From DASYAN01 sp963727755 (GTDB lineage Bacteria > Chloroflexota > Ktedonobacteria > Ktedonobacterales > Ktedonobacteraceae): DNA of 64,000 nucleotides. This document shows, piece after piece, positions 18,748-28,778 of this stretch. The stretch spans positions 620,001 to 684,000 of the forward strand of contig CAVSHN010000009.1 of assembly GCA_963727755.1 (NCBI GenBank), in the 5' to 3' direction. Below the pieces are notes generated by a model. That model saw only the letters and a list, made by a program, of their open reading frames with translations, was not told the DNA's origin and made no database searches. The position numbers and the translations under genes are program-made. The stretch's first letter is position 1, and each line of letters begins with the position of its first letter.

Positions 18748-20748
18748 AAGACAATCATCTGGACAAAAGGGAGCAAGTTTGACCGTTGGTTTTTAGAATT
18801 CCCTGAAGAGTATTATCATCTGCTCCAAGACAAGGAAAATATAGTTTTCCTTAAAAGCGCTCAGAACGATCACAACAATAATTGTAGTTTTTTATTTGTT
18901 GACCCTGTACAGATACTCGAAATTCACCAAGTCACTGAATTAGCTGACTTGCTTGCATCTATTCCAGGGTATGTGCAGCAAGGCTACTATCTCGCAGGTT
19001 ATTTTGCTTATGAGTGTGCCTACCATATTGAGAAGCTTGGCCTATTAGATTACCACAGCGAGAAGCAACCTTTGGCGTGGTTTGGTGTTTACCGACAACC
19101 AATTATTTATGATCACACTAGTGGCAAACTTCATGGGGTATCTGAGCTGGATGATGTAATCTCGACTCTCCATACTTCGCGAAATGAACCTATCCCTCAT
19201 TTAGACAACATGCATTTCGATCTGAGCGAAGCTGAATATACCAAAATAATTCATAAAATCAAAGACTACATTTGTGCTGGTGATGTCTATCAGATTAACT
19301 TTACGGGGCGCTACCATTTTACATTCGATGGTTCGCCAATATCTCTGTATAAGACATTGAAAAGCAAGCAACGAGTCTCTTATAGTGCATATATACGTGC
19401 TGCTGGACAAGAGCATACTTTGCCTTTCGCCCGAATTGTTCTTCTATATCAAGGGAGAGCAAATTGTTGCACGTCCGATGAAGGGGACAATATCACGTGG
19501 TCGCACACGACTTGAGGATCAGCATGTAGCGGAGTCGCTTTTACGGGATAGCAAAAATCGTGCAGAGAACGTTATGATCGTCGATCTCCTCCGTAACGAT
19601 CTGGGACGTTTGTGCCAGATTGGTTCGGTAACGGTTCCTAAACTATTCACGATTGAGAAATATGATACTCTGTTCCATATGACCTCGACAGTGAAAGGGA
19701 CATTGAACGACGATGTAGATTATTCCCAGGTCATCAAGAGTTTGTTCCCATGCGGTTCCGTAACAGGTGCTCCCAAGATCAGAGCGATGGAGATTATCAG
19801 AGAATTGGAGAGATCGCCACGCGGGGTGTATACTGGTTCCATCAGATTTGCCCCTTGCCCTTCCACGAGGGCTGTTAGAGCCATGTTTAATGTCGTGATT
19901 TGGACAGTTGTACTTGAGAACGGACGTGGTGAAATGGGTGTTGGTAGTGGGATTGTCTATGATTCAGTTGCCTCTGATGAATATGCTGAATGTACTGTAA
20001 AAGCCCATTTTCTCACCAAAAAGGCTTCAGTTGAGTTCCGACATCCTGGAGGCCATCTTATGGGATAGCAGGTATCAGCATCTCGAAAGGCATTTACAGC
20101 GTCTGGCTGACTCGGCCTATTACTTTCAGTATCCCTATGATCAGGCAAGCGTAGAGGAGATACTGATGCAGTTAAGTGCGAATCTTGTAGCAGGCCAGAG
20201 GTACAAAGTACGGTTGAAGCTAAGTCGTACAGGGCGATGGGAGAGCGAAGCGATCCAGATCCAAGAGGCCCAACCCGTCCCGGAGCGAATCATCGTGCTC
20301 AGCGAGGAACGTACTGATTCGCAATATCGTATGTATTATCATAAAACAACGGATCGTGCCCTCTATAATCGAGCTAGTCGTTTTGCGCAAGAAAATGGTT
20401 ATGCCGATGTGATCTTTCTCAATGAAAAAGGTGAGGTAACGGAGGGTGCAACCAATAACATTTTCATCGAACGTGATGGTTTTCTGCTAACACCTCCTTT
20501 GCACTGTGGATTACTGAATGGGATTTATCGCCAACGGATGCTAGAAAGAGAATCGTCAAGCCCGAGAAGTGGTGCTCCATCTAAATGATCTGCTTGAAGC
20601 AGAGAAAATATATATTTGCAATGCTATTCGAGGGTTACGCCAGGTAAAGCTCAAAAATTTTAAACCGATGTTCCTTGGGAATGATGCACAACAGCCCGTA
20701 CAAGCCGTATCTCCTCATAAGAAAAATCATCGCCGAGAAAATCCTTAA
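18748..20748 (+). CDS. pabBC: Aminodeoxychorismate synthase I / aminodeoxychorismate lyase fusion (PabB-PabC), three frameshifts
   Basis: Bifunctional enzyme for the p-aminobenzoate branch of folate synthesis. The PabB half has SFLFVDPVQILE near its start, GYYLAGYFAYECAY, LSPELFFYIKGEQIVARPMK, RAENVMIVDLLRNDLGR and CGSVTGAPKIRAMEII. It is followed directly by a class-IV aminotransferase half: LERHLQRLADSAYYF, EVTEGATNNIFIERDG, LLNGIYRQRML and YICNAIRGLR. The frame changes near 19408, 20035 (an extra C in CCGAC) and 20545 (AAA for AA). Corrected length is about 660 residues. No ATG, GTG or TTG is available in frame between the TGA at 18745 and 18949, so the start is not resolved and another indel is likely. 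The 3' end overlaps the convergent recQ. Confidence 0.85.
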
Positions 20749-22856
20749 CGGGCTTGAGCAACTCACTGCCCACCTGTTGCAGAGCATCTACGATGATCCT
20801 CATAATGTCCAGGCTGAATTAACGGTTCAATGTCAACTGTCTCACCTGCTTCAATAAGTTCAGCCAAGTGGTTGATAATCGTGCGTGGGCTGAGGCTACG
20901 CTCTTTGGCTATCTCCTCAATAGTTCGTCCCTGCTTGTACAAGTCTAATGTGAGCAAGCGCGTAGGTGAACTACCATTGGCTTTAGAGGTAGTGAGACCT
21001 GCCATTGTTCGAGGTTTTAGGCCCATGGCCAGATTGTGTCGCTCACAATAGTTGCGAATGGCATCACTAAATGGCACAAAGTAGGCTTCTAGCTTGCGGG
21101 CACCGACCCCTGGAATGTTAGCAAATTGCTCTTTGCTTTGTGGACGCTGTTGAGCCATTGCCAGCAAGCTGCTATTCGGAAACACCACGAACGGAGCTAC
21201 TCCTTGAGCATCTGCAAGTTGCTTGCACAAAATGCGAAGGTATTCGAACAACCCTATCTCCTCTGGTTCTAGTTCTACCCTACGAAAATCTGTGGTATCA
21301 CTCATATTTTGCCGATTTACAGGCATAGCTGGAATCTCAACACTACGCTGTCGGCGCAAGATCTCCAGGAATTTGTTCAGTTTGAGTACGAGGTATCCAT
21401 CCTCCGTTTGCGTTACTAATCCTTGTTGCAGGAGAGATCGGCCAAGATACATCCATGCGTCTACACTCAAGTCTTTGCCGATACCGTAGGTGGTAAGTTG
21501 ATCATGGTTCTGCTCACGAATCTACTGAGTTTTTGCCCCGCGCAGGATGTCAACAATATAACGCATGCCAAAACGCTGTTGTGTTCTAGATATGCATGAA
21601 ATGAACTTTTGGGCATCAACGGTGCGATCTTCCATTGTCCCTATCGGATGTAGGCAGTTGTCGCAATTTCCACAGTTTTCTTGCTGGAACACCTCACCAA
21701 AGTAGGCTAGCAGTGTGCGACGGCGACAACCAATACTTTCACTGTAATCTATGACTTGCTGAAGTTGCTCGCGGGCAATACGACGCTCTTGCTCATCCGT
21801 TTTTTCGAGGATCGTAAATTCCAATTTTGAACGATCACTATACTGAAAAAAGAATATGCATTGTGCTTCCAATCCATCGCGGCCAGCTCTTCCAGACTCT
21901 TGATAGTATCCTTCCAGACTTTTGGGCATATCATAGTGGATAACGGCACGCACATCTGGTTTGGCGATGCCCATACCAAATGCAACCGTTGCGACCAGCA
22001 CCGACACATCGTCACGCATAAAGCGGGCTTGATGGTCAGTTCGTGTCTCACTGGTCAAGCCTGCGTGATAAGAAAGAGCACGAATGCCATCTTGCTGGAG
22101 GCGCTCGCTCAGTTCGTCAACGCCCCTACGGCTCTGGCAGTAGATGATGACTGAGACATCAGGCTGCGTGCGTAGTAGTTGCAAGAGTTCTCGATACGAA
22201 CCTTGATTCTTCTGACGAACTTCATAGTAGAGGTTAGGTCGGTTGAAACTGGCGATATGAATGTATGGATCATTGAGTCTGAGCTGAGTAAGAATATCCT
22301 CGCGCACGCGATGGGTTGCGGTCGCAGTGAGAGCTAGCATTGGTATAGATGGATAGCGATCGCGGAGACGGCCCAATAGCCGATACTCAGGGCGAAAATC
22401 ATGTCCCCACTCGCTCACACAGTGCGCCTCATCAACAGCGAATAAAGGCACACCTATTCGCTTGCGCACCTCGTCAAGTAGAGATAAGAAGGGCAGGGTC
22501 ACAAGCCGTTCTGGGGCTATATAAAGCAGCTTTAGTTTCCCGTTTAGGATCGCTTGTTGCCTGTTGAGTCGTTCCTCAGTATCTAAAGAGCTATTGATGA
22601 ACGTGGCTGCGATACCATTGGCTTGTAGTCGATCTACTTGATCTTGCATGAGGGCGATCAATGGCGAGATTACCACTGTCAAGCCTGGCATCAACAGCGA
22701 CGAAAACTGATAGATCAGCGATTTGCCAGCACCAGTTGGCATGAGAATGAATGCATCTCTTCTGGATAGAACTTGCTGGATAATTTCACGTTGCCCCTGC
22801 AAAAAAGTATCATGCCCAAAATACTTTTTTAGAGTATTCTCCAAATTTTCCAACAT
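20660..22856 (-). CDS. recQ: ATP-dependent DNA helicase RecQ, one internal TAG and one frameshift
   Basis: 3'-5' superfamily-2 DNA helicase for recombination and repair. N-terminal motifs are FGHDTFLQGQREI (motif 0), LMPTGAGKSLIYQ, VDEAHCVSEWGHDFRPEY, LALTATAT, VATVAFGMGIAKPDVR and YYQESGRAGRDG. The four-Cys zinc site of the RQC domain follows, and then an HRDC domain (FANIPGVGARKLEAY) and the helix-turn-helix tail (IEEIAKERSLSPRTIINHLA). At 21522-21524 an in-frame TAG separates GAKTQ from IREQNHDQL inside the RQC domain. Near 20795 a frame change restores IIVDALQQVGSELLKPVKDF, ending at 20660. Corrected length is about 731 residues. Without correction the protein would stop after 444 residues, keeping the helicase core only. 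Confidence 0.88.
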
Positions 22857-22914
22857 CTGATGGTTCCCTTGCTATTTACTATACCTCATGGGATTACCTG
22901 TAGTAATACTTGAT

Positions 22915-24446
22915 CTAGAGACCTATGCGTGGTCGATACTGAATAGCCTCCGCAATATGATTGGCCGCAATCATCTCTGAGTCAGCAAGATCAGCAATAG
23001 TGCGAGCAAGCTTGAGCACGCGATGAAAGGCACGCGCTGAGAGATGCAATTGTTGCATAGCAGACTTCAAAAGTTTTTCAGCGGCAGCATCGGTAGTACA
23101 AAAATCGCGTACTTCAGCAGGGCCCATTTCCGCATTACAAGTCAATTTAGCATCCTTGAGACGTTGAAGTTGGCGATCACGTGCAGCCTGAACACGTGCT
23201 TAAAATCATCGCTGAATTCTCTATTTGACGTTTATCTGCGAGCTTCTCATAGTCGACGCGTGGAACTTCAACATGAATGTCGATGCGATCAAGCAGTGGG
23301 CCACTAATACGTTTCTGGTAGCGAGCAATATTGGAGGCAGAACAGGTGCAATCACGAGTTGGGTCGCTATAAAAGCCACATGGGCAAGGATTCATGGCTG
23401 CAACTAACATAAAGTTTGCAGGATAGGTAATCGTTCCCTGAGCACGGGAGATGGTCACCTGCTTATCTTCCAGTGGCTGACGGAGCACCTCTAGGACATT
23501 CTGTCCAAACTCAGGCAGTTCATCCAGAAAAAGGACACCGCGATGAGCCAGACTAATTTCGCCTGGACGAGGCATGCGTCCACCTCCAACCAGACCTGCA
23601 TGACTGACGGTATGATGGGGAGCCCGAAATGGGCGCCGTCGGACCAGTGGTATCTCAGCAGCAAGCATTCCACTAACACTATAGATCTTGGTCACATCCA
23701 GAGCTTCTTCAATGACCATTCTAGGTAAGATCGATGGTACGGCTCGTGCTAACAAGGTTTTGCCCGATCCTGGAGGGCCACTCATCAACACATTGTGCCC
23801 TCCGCTAGCTGCAACCTCCAATGCTCGCTTGACATGCTCCTGCCCACGGATGGCCGCCATATCCTGTCCATAGATCACATCGTCAATATTATTGAGTAAA
23901 GCGGGATCGCATATATAGCGCTCGAATACGCTCTACATTATTCAAGTGTGCAATGAGTTGTCCTAGCGTCTCAACGGGATAGACCTCTACACCTTCTACC
24001 AGTGAGGCCTCCATGGCATCGACAGAAGGGACAAATACTGTCTTGACCTGCTTCTCACGGGCCAGTGCCACCATTGGCAAAATGCCATTGGTATGACGCA
24101 CACTTCCATCTAGTGACAGCTCACCCAGGAACAGCGATTCCTCAACCTTGGTCTGAGGATTGATCTGCTCCGAGGCAAGCAATATCCCAATAGCGATAGG
24201 GAGATCATAGACTGGGCCCTCTTTACGCAGATCAGCGGGAGCTAGATTGACGGTAATACGTTTGAAGGGGAAAAGGCAACCACTATTTCTGATGGCTGCT
24301 CGAACTCGCTCTTTTGCTTCATTGACAGCTGCATCAGGGAGGCCAACGATCATAAAAGCTGCCATGCCATTTGCTAGGTCAACCTCGACCTCAACGAGAG
24401 CCCCTTCCAAACCAACGACTGCGCAACTGCGTGCCATAGCCAACAT
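22915..24446 (-). CDS. YifB/ComM-family Mg-chelatase-like AAA+ ATPase, two frameshifts
   Basis: ComM-type AAA+ protein; ComM is known as a branch-migration helicase in natural transformation, while the general function of YifB is unsettled. The N-terminal ChlI-like domain reads VEVDLANGMAAFMIVGLPD and ITVNLAPADLRKEGPVYDLP. The frame changes near 23915 to YGQDMAAIRGQEHVKRALEV with Walker A GPPGSGKTLLARA, RPFRAPHHTVSHAGLVGG, Walker B GVLFLDELPEF and CPCGFYSDPTRDCTCS. A second change near 23200 (AAAA shortened to AA) leads to the C-terminal LHLSARAFHRVLKLARTIAD. Corrected length is about 510 residues, normal for the family. The ribosome-binding site is GAGGAG. It lies 58 bases upstream of recQ on the same strand. 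Confidence 0.9.
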
Positions 24447-24723
24447 GTCACTTGTACTCCTCTCAGATCAGTAGACGCCGATGCTTTTATATGCATTATG
24501 CACGAGGCAAGACAAAAATGCAAGATATGAGGTACTATAGGAGAAAAGTCTTAGTCATGCTATCGATATACAAGAAATATCTATTCAGGAGTTATGCCTA
24601 CATTTAATTATGCTATACTTAGAAATAGGGGCATCACTGAACACTTCTAAAAGGCAATTCGCTATAGACAATACAGAGAGATTTGGAGGGATGCGATAGA
24701 TCTATTGCATCTTTATCGAACTC

Positions 24724-25203
24724 ATGGAAATTTTTACTGATGCACATGTAAAGCTTACTAAAGCGGCCCAAGAGGAACTATTGACAGATATCTGCGGACG
24801 ACCCAATATTGAAGCGTGTGGGGTATTGTTGGGTCATAGAGACGATGCGGGTAACTGGTATGTCAACGAGGTCCTTGCGCTCCCGAACATTTTCGATTCG
24901 CCCGTCTACTTTGAGTTTGCTCCCGAAGATTTATTAGCGGTGGAACTTAGCTATCCGGGGCAGATCGTCGGCGTCTACCATAGTCATCCCACAGGATTTG
25001 ATCGGGCCAGCGAGACTGACTACCAAAATATGCAACGTGTCAATCAAGAGCAACATATCCCCTGGGTATGGCTGATCATTTGCGGACCATTTGACGAAAC
25101 ATTCATTGAGCGAGCGAAAGGATCAATTTCCCAGGATTCAATTATTGCCTATCATTACGATGAAGAAATAGGTTTGCAGCGCATCTCCTTAGTGATGGAT
25201 TAA
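24724..25203 (+). CDS. JAMM/MPN-domain (M67) metallopeptidase
   Basis: Small stand-alone JAB1/MPN/Mov34 zinc peptidase, 159 residues. The full JAMM motif is present: Glu30 in IEACGVLLG, H86-S-H88-P, and exactly seven residues later S96-x-x-D99. In bacteria such proteins cleave ubiquitin-like or sulfur-carrier fusions (Mec+ type) or act on unknown isopeptide or peptide substrates. No ThiS/MoaD-like or E1-like gene lies next to it, so the substrate is open. The ATG has no ribosome-binding site at a normal distance; a GGAGGG 33 bases upstream is followed by ATG CGA TAG. Either translation is leaderless or the start is misjudged. A strong terminator follows. Confidence 0.87.
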   Translation: MEIFTDAHVKLTKAAQEELLTDICGRPNIEACGVLLGHRDDAGNWYVNEVLALPNIFDSPVYFEFAPEDLLAVELSYPGQIVGVYHSHPTGFDRASETDYQNMQRVNQEQHIPWVWLIICGPFDETFIERAKGSISQDSIIAYHYDEEIGLQRISLVMD

Positions 25204-25229
25204 GGGCTTTTTCTTATTTACCGTGCATA

Positions 25230-25276
25230 AAGGGGTTCGCAATTGAGGCCAATGAAGGCTTAACTGCGAACCCCTT
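25230..25276 (+). terminator. Strong 12-bp hairpin after the JAMM gene
   Basis: AAGGGGTTCGCA (25230-25241) and TGCGAACCCCTT (25265-25276) pair perfectly around a 23-base loop that contains a small AGGC/GCCT-like pairing. The 3' side continues GCATTTTG. It lies between convergent genes and probably serves both. Confidence 0.75.
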
Positions 25277-25311
25277 GCATTTTGCGTAAAGTGGAAGGTT
25301 GAGAAACCTAT

Positions 25312-26259
25312 CTATCCTTCTAGCAGCAAATCATCCCGATCTCCCCACTTTTGCAGGTAACGGTAGAAGTTGCGTTTGGTCAGACGTGTATATTCAGCAT
25401 CAGACATGCCAATACCCATTTGTTGTGGATGGCACGTGATAGGGAGATAAGGTGTGCGTACGGCATGTGCTCCTGTTTCTCGTATAGCAAAGCTGAAGTC
25501 GACGTCCATGTACTGCGGGAAACGATAGCGCTCGTCAAAGAGACCCACTTGCTTGAGTAACGTACGTCTAAAGGCCATACACAGACTGTCAACCACCTCG
25601 ACCTCAATCTGATCACTTTCTTCAAAGTGTCGGAGATCATCGGTGCACAAACCGCGTAAGCCAGTCAGACCTACCTTATGATCTTTGAATGTTTTCTCCA
25701 GCGGCGTGAAAATGTCACCTGTGAGTTCTACGTTAGAGCCGAGCAGCAGAATATATCTGCCTCTGCTCTGTTTCAAGCCAATATTGCGAGCTTCAGCTGC
25801 ACCCATCACACGTGATGCACGTAGAAAGCGTAGACGTGGCTCATCGTGCTTGAATACGTTTGCCCAGAGATCGATCTCATCCTGCGAGGCATTATCGACT
25901 AGAATAACCTCAATGCTGCTATTGCCAGCGAAGCTCAGTACGCTCTCAACACAACGGCGAGTTTGCTCACAGTTATTTTGTGCCAGGATATTGACTGAGA
26001 AGGTACAGAGGTCAGCATCATCAAGGTGCGATGGAAACTGGTGCACGGTACGATAGAGTTTTCCATCAGTTTCGATACTGGGTAGAGTAATCAGGTGAGC
26101 CCCACGTGGATTATCTCTGATGGCATAACCGGCATCTTCGATTTCTCGCTTGAGTCTATCCGCACGATCGTACTGACCACGCCGACGTAGGAGATCACGT
26201 TCATGTGAAAGCGCTAAAATTTCCGTAGGAATACTAGGATGATAGGGACGAGTAGCCAT
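25312..26259 (-). CDS. GT2-type glycosyltransferase with a CysRS-like N-terminal motif
   Basis: Glycosyltransferase family 2 (GT-A fold), 315 residues, probably cytoplasmic. The transferase part begins near residue 85: FSVNILAQNNCEQTRRCVES, IEVILVDNASQDEID, GAAEARNIGLKQSRGRYILL, then VVDSLCMAFRRTLLKQVGLF. The usual DxD site is replaced by GSNVEL at the equivalent position, so metal use is uncertain. Residues 15-55 (ERDLLRRRGQYDRADRLKRE, GYAIRDNPRGAHL) look like the C-terminal helical element of cysteinyl-tRNA synthetases, where ADxIRxxLxxxGxxxxDxxxG is conserved. This extension is unusual for a GT2 enzyme. It lies downstream of manC on the same strand but is separated from it by a terminator. 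Confidence 0.82.
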   Translation of the reverse strand: MATRPYHPSIPTEILALSHERDLLRRRGQYDRADRLKREIEDAGYAIRDNPRGAHLITLPSIETDGKLYRTVHQFPSHLDDADLCTFSVNILAQNNCEQTRRCVESVLSFAGNSSIEVILVDNASQDEIDLWANVFKHDEPRLRFLRASRVMGAAEARNIGLKQSRGRYILLLGSNVELTGDIFTPLEKTFKDHKVGLTGLRGLCTDDLRHFEESDQIEVEVVDSLCMAFRRTLLKQVGLFDERYRFPQYMDVDFSFAIRETGAHAVRTPYLPITCHPQQMGIGMSDAEYTRLTKRNFYRYLQKWGDRDDLLLEG

Positions 26260-26302
26260 ACTTTTAAATCCTTCCTTGCTACACTAAACTCTATCCACAA
26301 AA

Positions 26303-26353
26303 AAATGCTACCAACCGAGCGCTAAGCTATCGCAGAGCGGATTGGTAGCCCCC
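26303..26353 (-). terminator. Rho-independent terminator between manC and the GT2 gene
   Basis: On the minus strand GCTACCAATCCG pairs with CGGTTGGTAGC (one mismatch or G-T pair) and is followed by ATTTTTTT. It ends the manC transcript about 200 bases after the stop codon. Confidence 0.8.
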
Positions 26354-26551
26354 TCAAAAATATGAGCTGTAGCAATCTTTTCGCATTTGCTAAGTACAGG
26401 CTGTTCAGGGAGCATGCAGAGTAATTTTCCCTTCGTATCCTAAAAGAGAAAAGGTTTGGTCAATCTACTCTTAAATTATAGCATAATCGAGATCTTCTCT
26501 ATGACTATGCCAGCCGCAGAGTGGCGCCTTTTAGTGGAGAGTGAGAACAGC

Positions 26552-27643
26552 TCAAACCTTTTGATAGTATTTGTTCTGCTGTTCTGCCAGCTCTTTGACA
26601 CGTTGCACATGCTTTTTATGGCAGATAACAGTGAGATCGCCCATTTCGACCACAATCACATCTTCCAGCCCGATAGTAAAGATGCGGCGCGATGTATTGT
26701 TATACACCATAACATTTCGGCTTCCCAGTCCTGTATGGGAACCAACTGCTCGGACACCTTGCTCATCTGCTGGGAAGAGTGCTCCATATTGTTCCCAGTT
26801 GCCAACATCATTCCACCCAAACTGAACAGGGATAACGACCAGATTAGTAGGTTTTTCAGTAGTGGTAGTCTTTTCTAAGATACCATAGTCGATGGTGATA
26901 GATTGCAACGTAGGCCAGAGTTCGTCAAGGACCGTTCGTTGATTATATGCTCCTTGAGCGTGCACAATGGTTTGTATTTTGTCAAAAATATCAGGGAGAT
27001 AGCGCTGGAATTCTTCCATGATCGCTTTGACACTCCAGATAAATATACCTGCATTCCATACATAGTGCCCATCATGCAGATACCTTTGCGCTGTTTCCAG
27101 ATTGGGTTTTTCAACAAAACGCTCGGCCTGGAACGCTTGGTACCCGTACCCTTCACTGATTTGTTGAGCGAAACGGATGTAGCCGTAGCCAGTTTCCGGT
27201 GTCGTAGGTTGAATGCCAATGGTGACCAATTTGCCTTGCTCAGCCAGTTTATAGGCCAAGAAGAGTGTCTTGCGCAATTGTTCAGTATCTTCAATGACGG
27301 CATCTGCACTGAAAATCGCCATGATCGCTTTGGGATCTTGCTGTGCGATAGTTGCTGCTGCCCATGCAATTGCAGGAGCTGATCCGCGTCCCATTGGTTC
27401 GCGTAGAATGTGGTCGGAAGGGAGAGTAGGGAGATGCTCCTCAACGAGATCGGCCATGTTACGTCCTGTCACGACCCAGGATTGTGTGGGTGAGACAAGA
27501 GGTGCAACTCGGAGTAACGTTTCTTGTATCATACTATTGCCACTGGGCAATGGCAGAAATTGCTTAGGGAAGGTGGGAGTACTCAATGGCCACAAACGTG
27601 TTCCACTGCCACCTGCGATAATAACAGCGTTGAGATGTTTCAT
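26552..27643 (-). CDS. manC: Mannose-1-phosphate guanylyltransferase
   Basis: Makes GDP-mannose from mannose 1-phosphate and GTP, supplying mannosyl donors for cell-surface glycans. Its nucleotidyltransferase start AGGSGTRLWPLSTPTFPKQF is canonical. EPMGRGSAPAIAWAA, RFVEKPNLETAQRYL, VWNAGIFIW and the C-terminal WNDVGNWEQY are also in place. At 363 residues it has only the transferase and left-handed-helix parts, without the fused isomerase of long ManC/AlgA proteins. A 7-bp hairpin (27655-27671) sits in the leader between a GGAG and the ATG, so the effective ribosome-binding site is unclear. A role with the GT87 and GT2 enzymes of this window is plausible but inferred. Confidence 0.93.
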   Translation of the reverse strand: MKHLNAVIIAGGSGTRLWPLSTPTFPKQFLPLPSGNSMIQETLLRVAPLVSPTQSWVVTGRNMADLVEEHLPTLPSDHILREPMGRGSAPAIAWAAATIAQQDPKAIMAIFSADAVIEDTEQLRKTLFLAYKLAEQGKLVTIGIQPTTPETGYGYIRFAQQISEGYGYQAFQAERFVEKPNLETAQRYLHDGHYVWNAGIFIWSVKAIMEEFQRYLPDIFDKIQTIVHAQGAYNQRTVLDELWPTLQSITIDYGILEKTTTTEKPTNLVVIPVQFGWNDVGNWEQYGALFPADEQGVRAVGSHTGLGSRNVMVYNNTSRRIFTIGLEDVIVVEMGDLTVICHKKHVQRVKELAEQQNKYYQKV

Positions 27644-27860
27644 AATGACTTCGTGCCTGTTTGCAACAGGCTCCTTTCAATTTATGCTTATCTTCGATAT
27701 AGCGATTGTATAGGGGTTGTATAACTTTTGTCAATTTCACTCCCTTCTATTGGTCGCCACCTTCCGATCAGTTAGCCAAAATCTACGAAACAAATTGCTC
27801 ACAGATAGCGTGTGTATACTGTACCTATTTATTTTACTCTGCACATTGTTAGGGAGAAGT

Positions 27861-28478
27861 ATGGCTAGCCACGACATTATTGTGATAGGTGCTTCCGCTG
27901 GTGGCATTGATGCAATGACGAAACTCGTACGCACCTTACCGAAGGACATACCAGCAGCATTGTTCGTCGTATTGCATATACCACCGGATAGTCCAAGCCT
28001 CTTACCGGAGATACTGAGTCGGGCTGGAAGCTTACCAGCATTGCATCCAGCGGACAAGACAGCAATTGTTCCTGGACGGATTTATGTTGCACCACCAGAT
28101 CACCATCTGATGATCGAGAAAGGATATGTGCAAGCAATAAGAGGACCAAAGGAAAACCGTCATCGCCCATCTGTTGACTCTTTATTTCGTTCTGCAGCCA
28201 GGGCGTATGGGCAGCGCGTTGTGGGAGTGATCCTTTCAGGTAGATTAGATGACGGCACAGCTGGACTATTGGCTATCAAGCGCTGTGGTGGAGTCTCGAT
28301 GGTACAGAGTCCTCAGGAAGCGCTTTATCCCCAGATGCCACAAAGTGCGTTGAACAATGTGCAAATAGATTACTGCTTGCCAGTAGAAAAGATGGGTGAG
28401 GCCCTCAAGCGTTTGGCATATGAGATAGTGGAAGAAGAACTTAATAGTGAAACACCTGTAAAATTAGAGAATAGGTAA
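27861..28478 (+). CDS. CheB-type methylesterase domain protein (stand-alone)
   Basis: Protein-glutamate methylesterase/deamidase catalytic domain without a receiver domain, 205 residues. The catalytic triad positions are visible: Ser in IGASAGG near residue 11, His in VVLHIPP and Asp in GRLDDGTAG. I chose the ATG at 27861 because of its AGGGAGA ribosome-binding site; the open frame reaches back to 27717 without similarity. The end is a frame change near 28473. Reading on in the other frame gives a zinc-ribbon-like segment normally attached to this protein family (next entry). It lies just upstream of a second CheB fused to CheR and a kinase, so the two may act on the same receptors or in other regulatory circuits. 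Confidence 0.88.
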   Translation: MASHDIIVIGASAGGIDAMTKLVRTLPKDIPAALFVVLHIPPDSPSLLPEILSRAGSLPALHPADKTAIVPGRIYVAPPDHHLMIEKGYVQAIRGPKENRHRPSVDSLFRSAARAYGQRVVGVILSGRLDDGTAGLLAIKRCGGVSMVQSPQEALYPQMPQSALNNVQIDYCLPVEKMGEALKRLAYEIVEEELNSETPVKLENR

Positions 28479-28600
28479 AAATTGCACATATGAATAGCAA
28501 TCTGTTAAACGAGAGTGATTTGGCAGGTAATCCTTCAGTATATTCTTGCCCTGAATATGGCGGAGTCTTGTGGGAAATTCGGGATGGGAATTTGTCGCGT
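28475..28600 (+). pseudogene. Degenerate zinc-ribbon tail of the CheB protein
   Basis: In the frame after 28475 the sequence reads GNPSVYSCPEYGGVLWEIRD and NLSRW. Many stand-alone CheB proteins carry at this place CPECGGVLWEIRDG-LRFRCRVGH. Here the second Cys of the first knuckle is Tyr and the later C-x-x-GH block is unrecognisable (ADCHKIL). The tail is therefore either decayed or damaged by further indels. The remaining sequence to 28778 holds no other gene apart from a promoter candidate. Confidence 0.6.
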
Positions 28601-28687
28601 TGGGCTGATTGCCACAAGATATTGAGCAACGTGATTGTGCTTGGGCCAGGCTTATATCAAAACGTCATAAAATGTATGAACATGAGC

Positions 28688-28717
28688 TTGACAATGTGTT
28701 CTATAGTAGCCTTGTAT
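28688..28717 (+). promoter_or_regulatory. Candidate promoter of the CheB-CheR-kinase gene
   Basis: TTGACA (28688-28693), 18-base spacer, TTGTAT (28712-28717), placed 62 bases before the GTG start at 28779. Confidence 0.4.
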
Positions 28718-28778
28718 AGTATTAATTGTTCAGTCTATCTCTTGGTGCCATAGCTGCTATATGTACTTGTTATAGGAA

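Noticed and set aside
26456..26878. Plus-strand ORF of 140 codons
   Set aside because: Antisense to manC, no ribosome-binding site and no recognisable domain.
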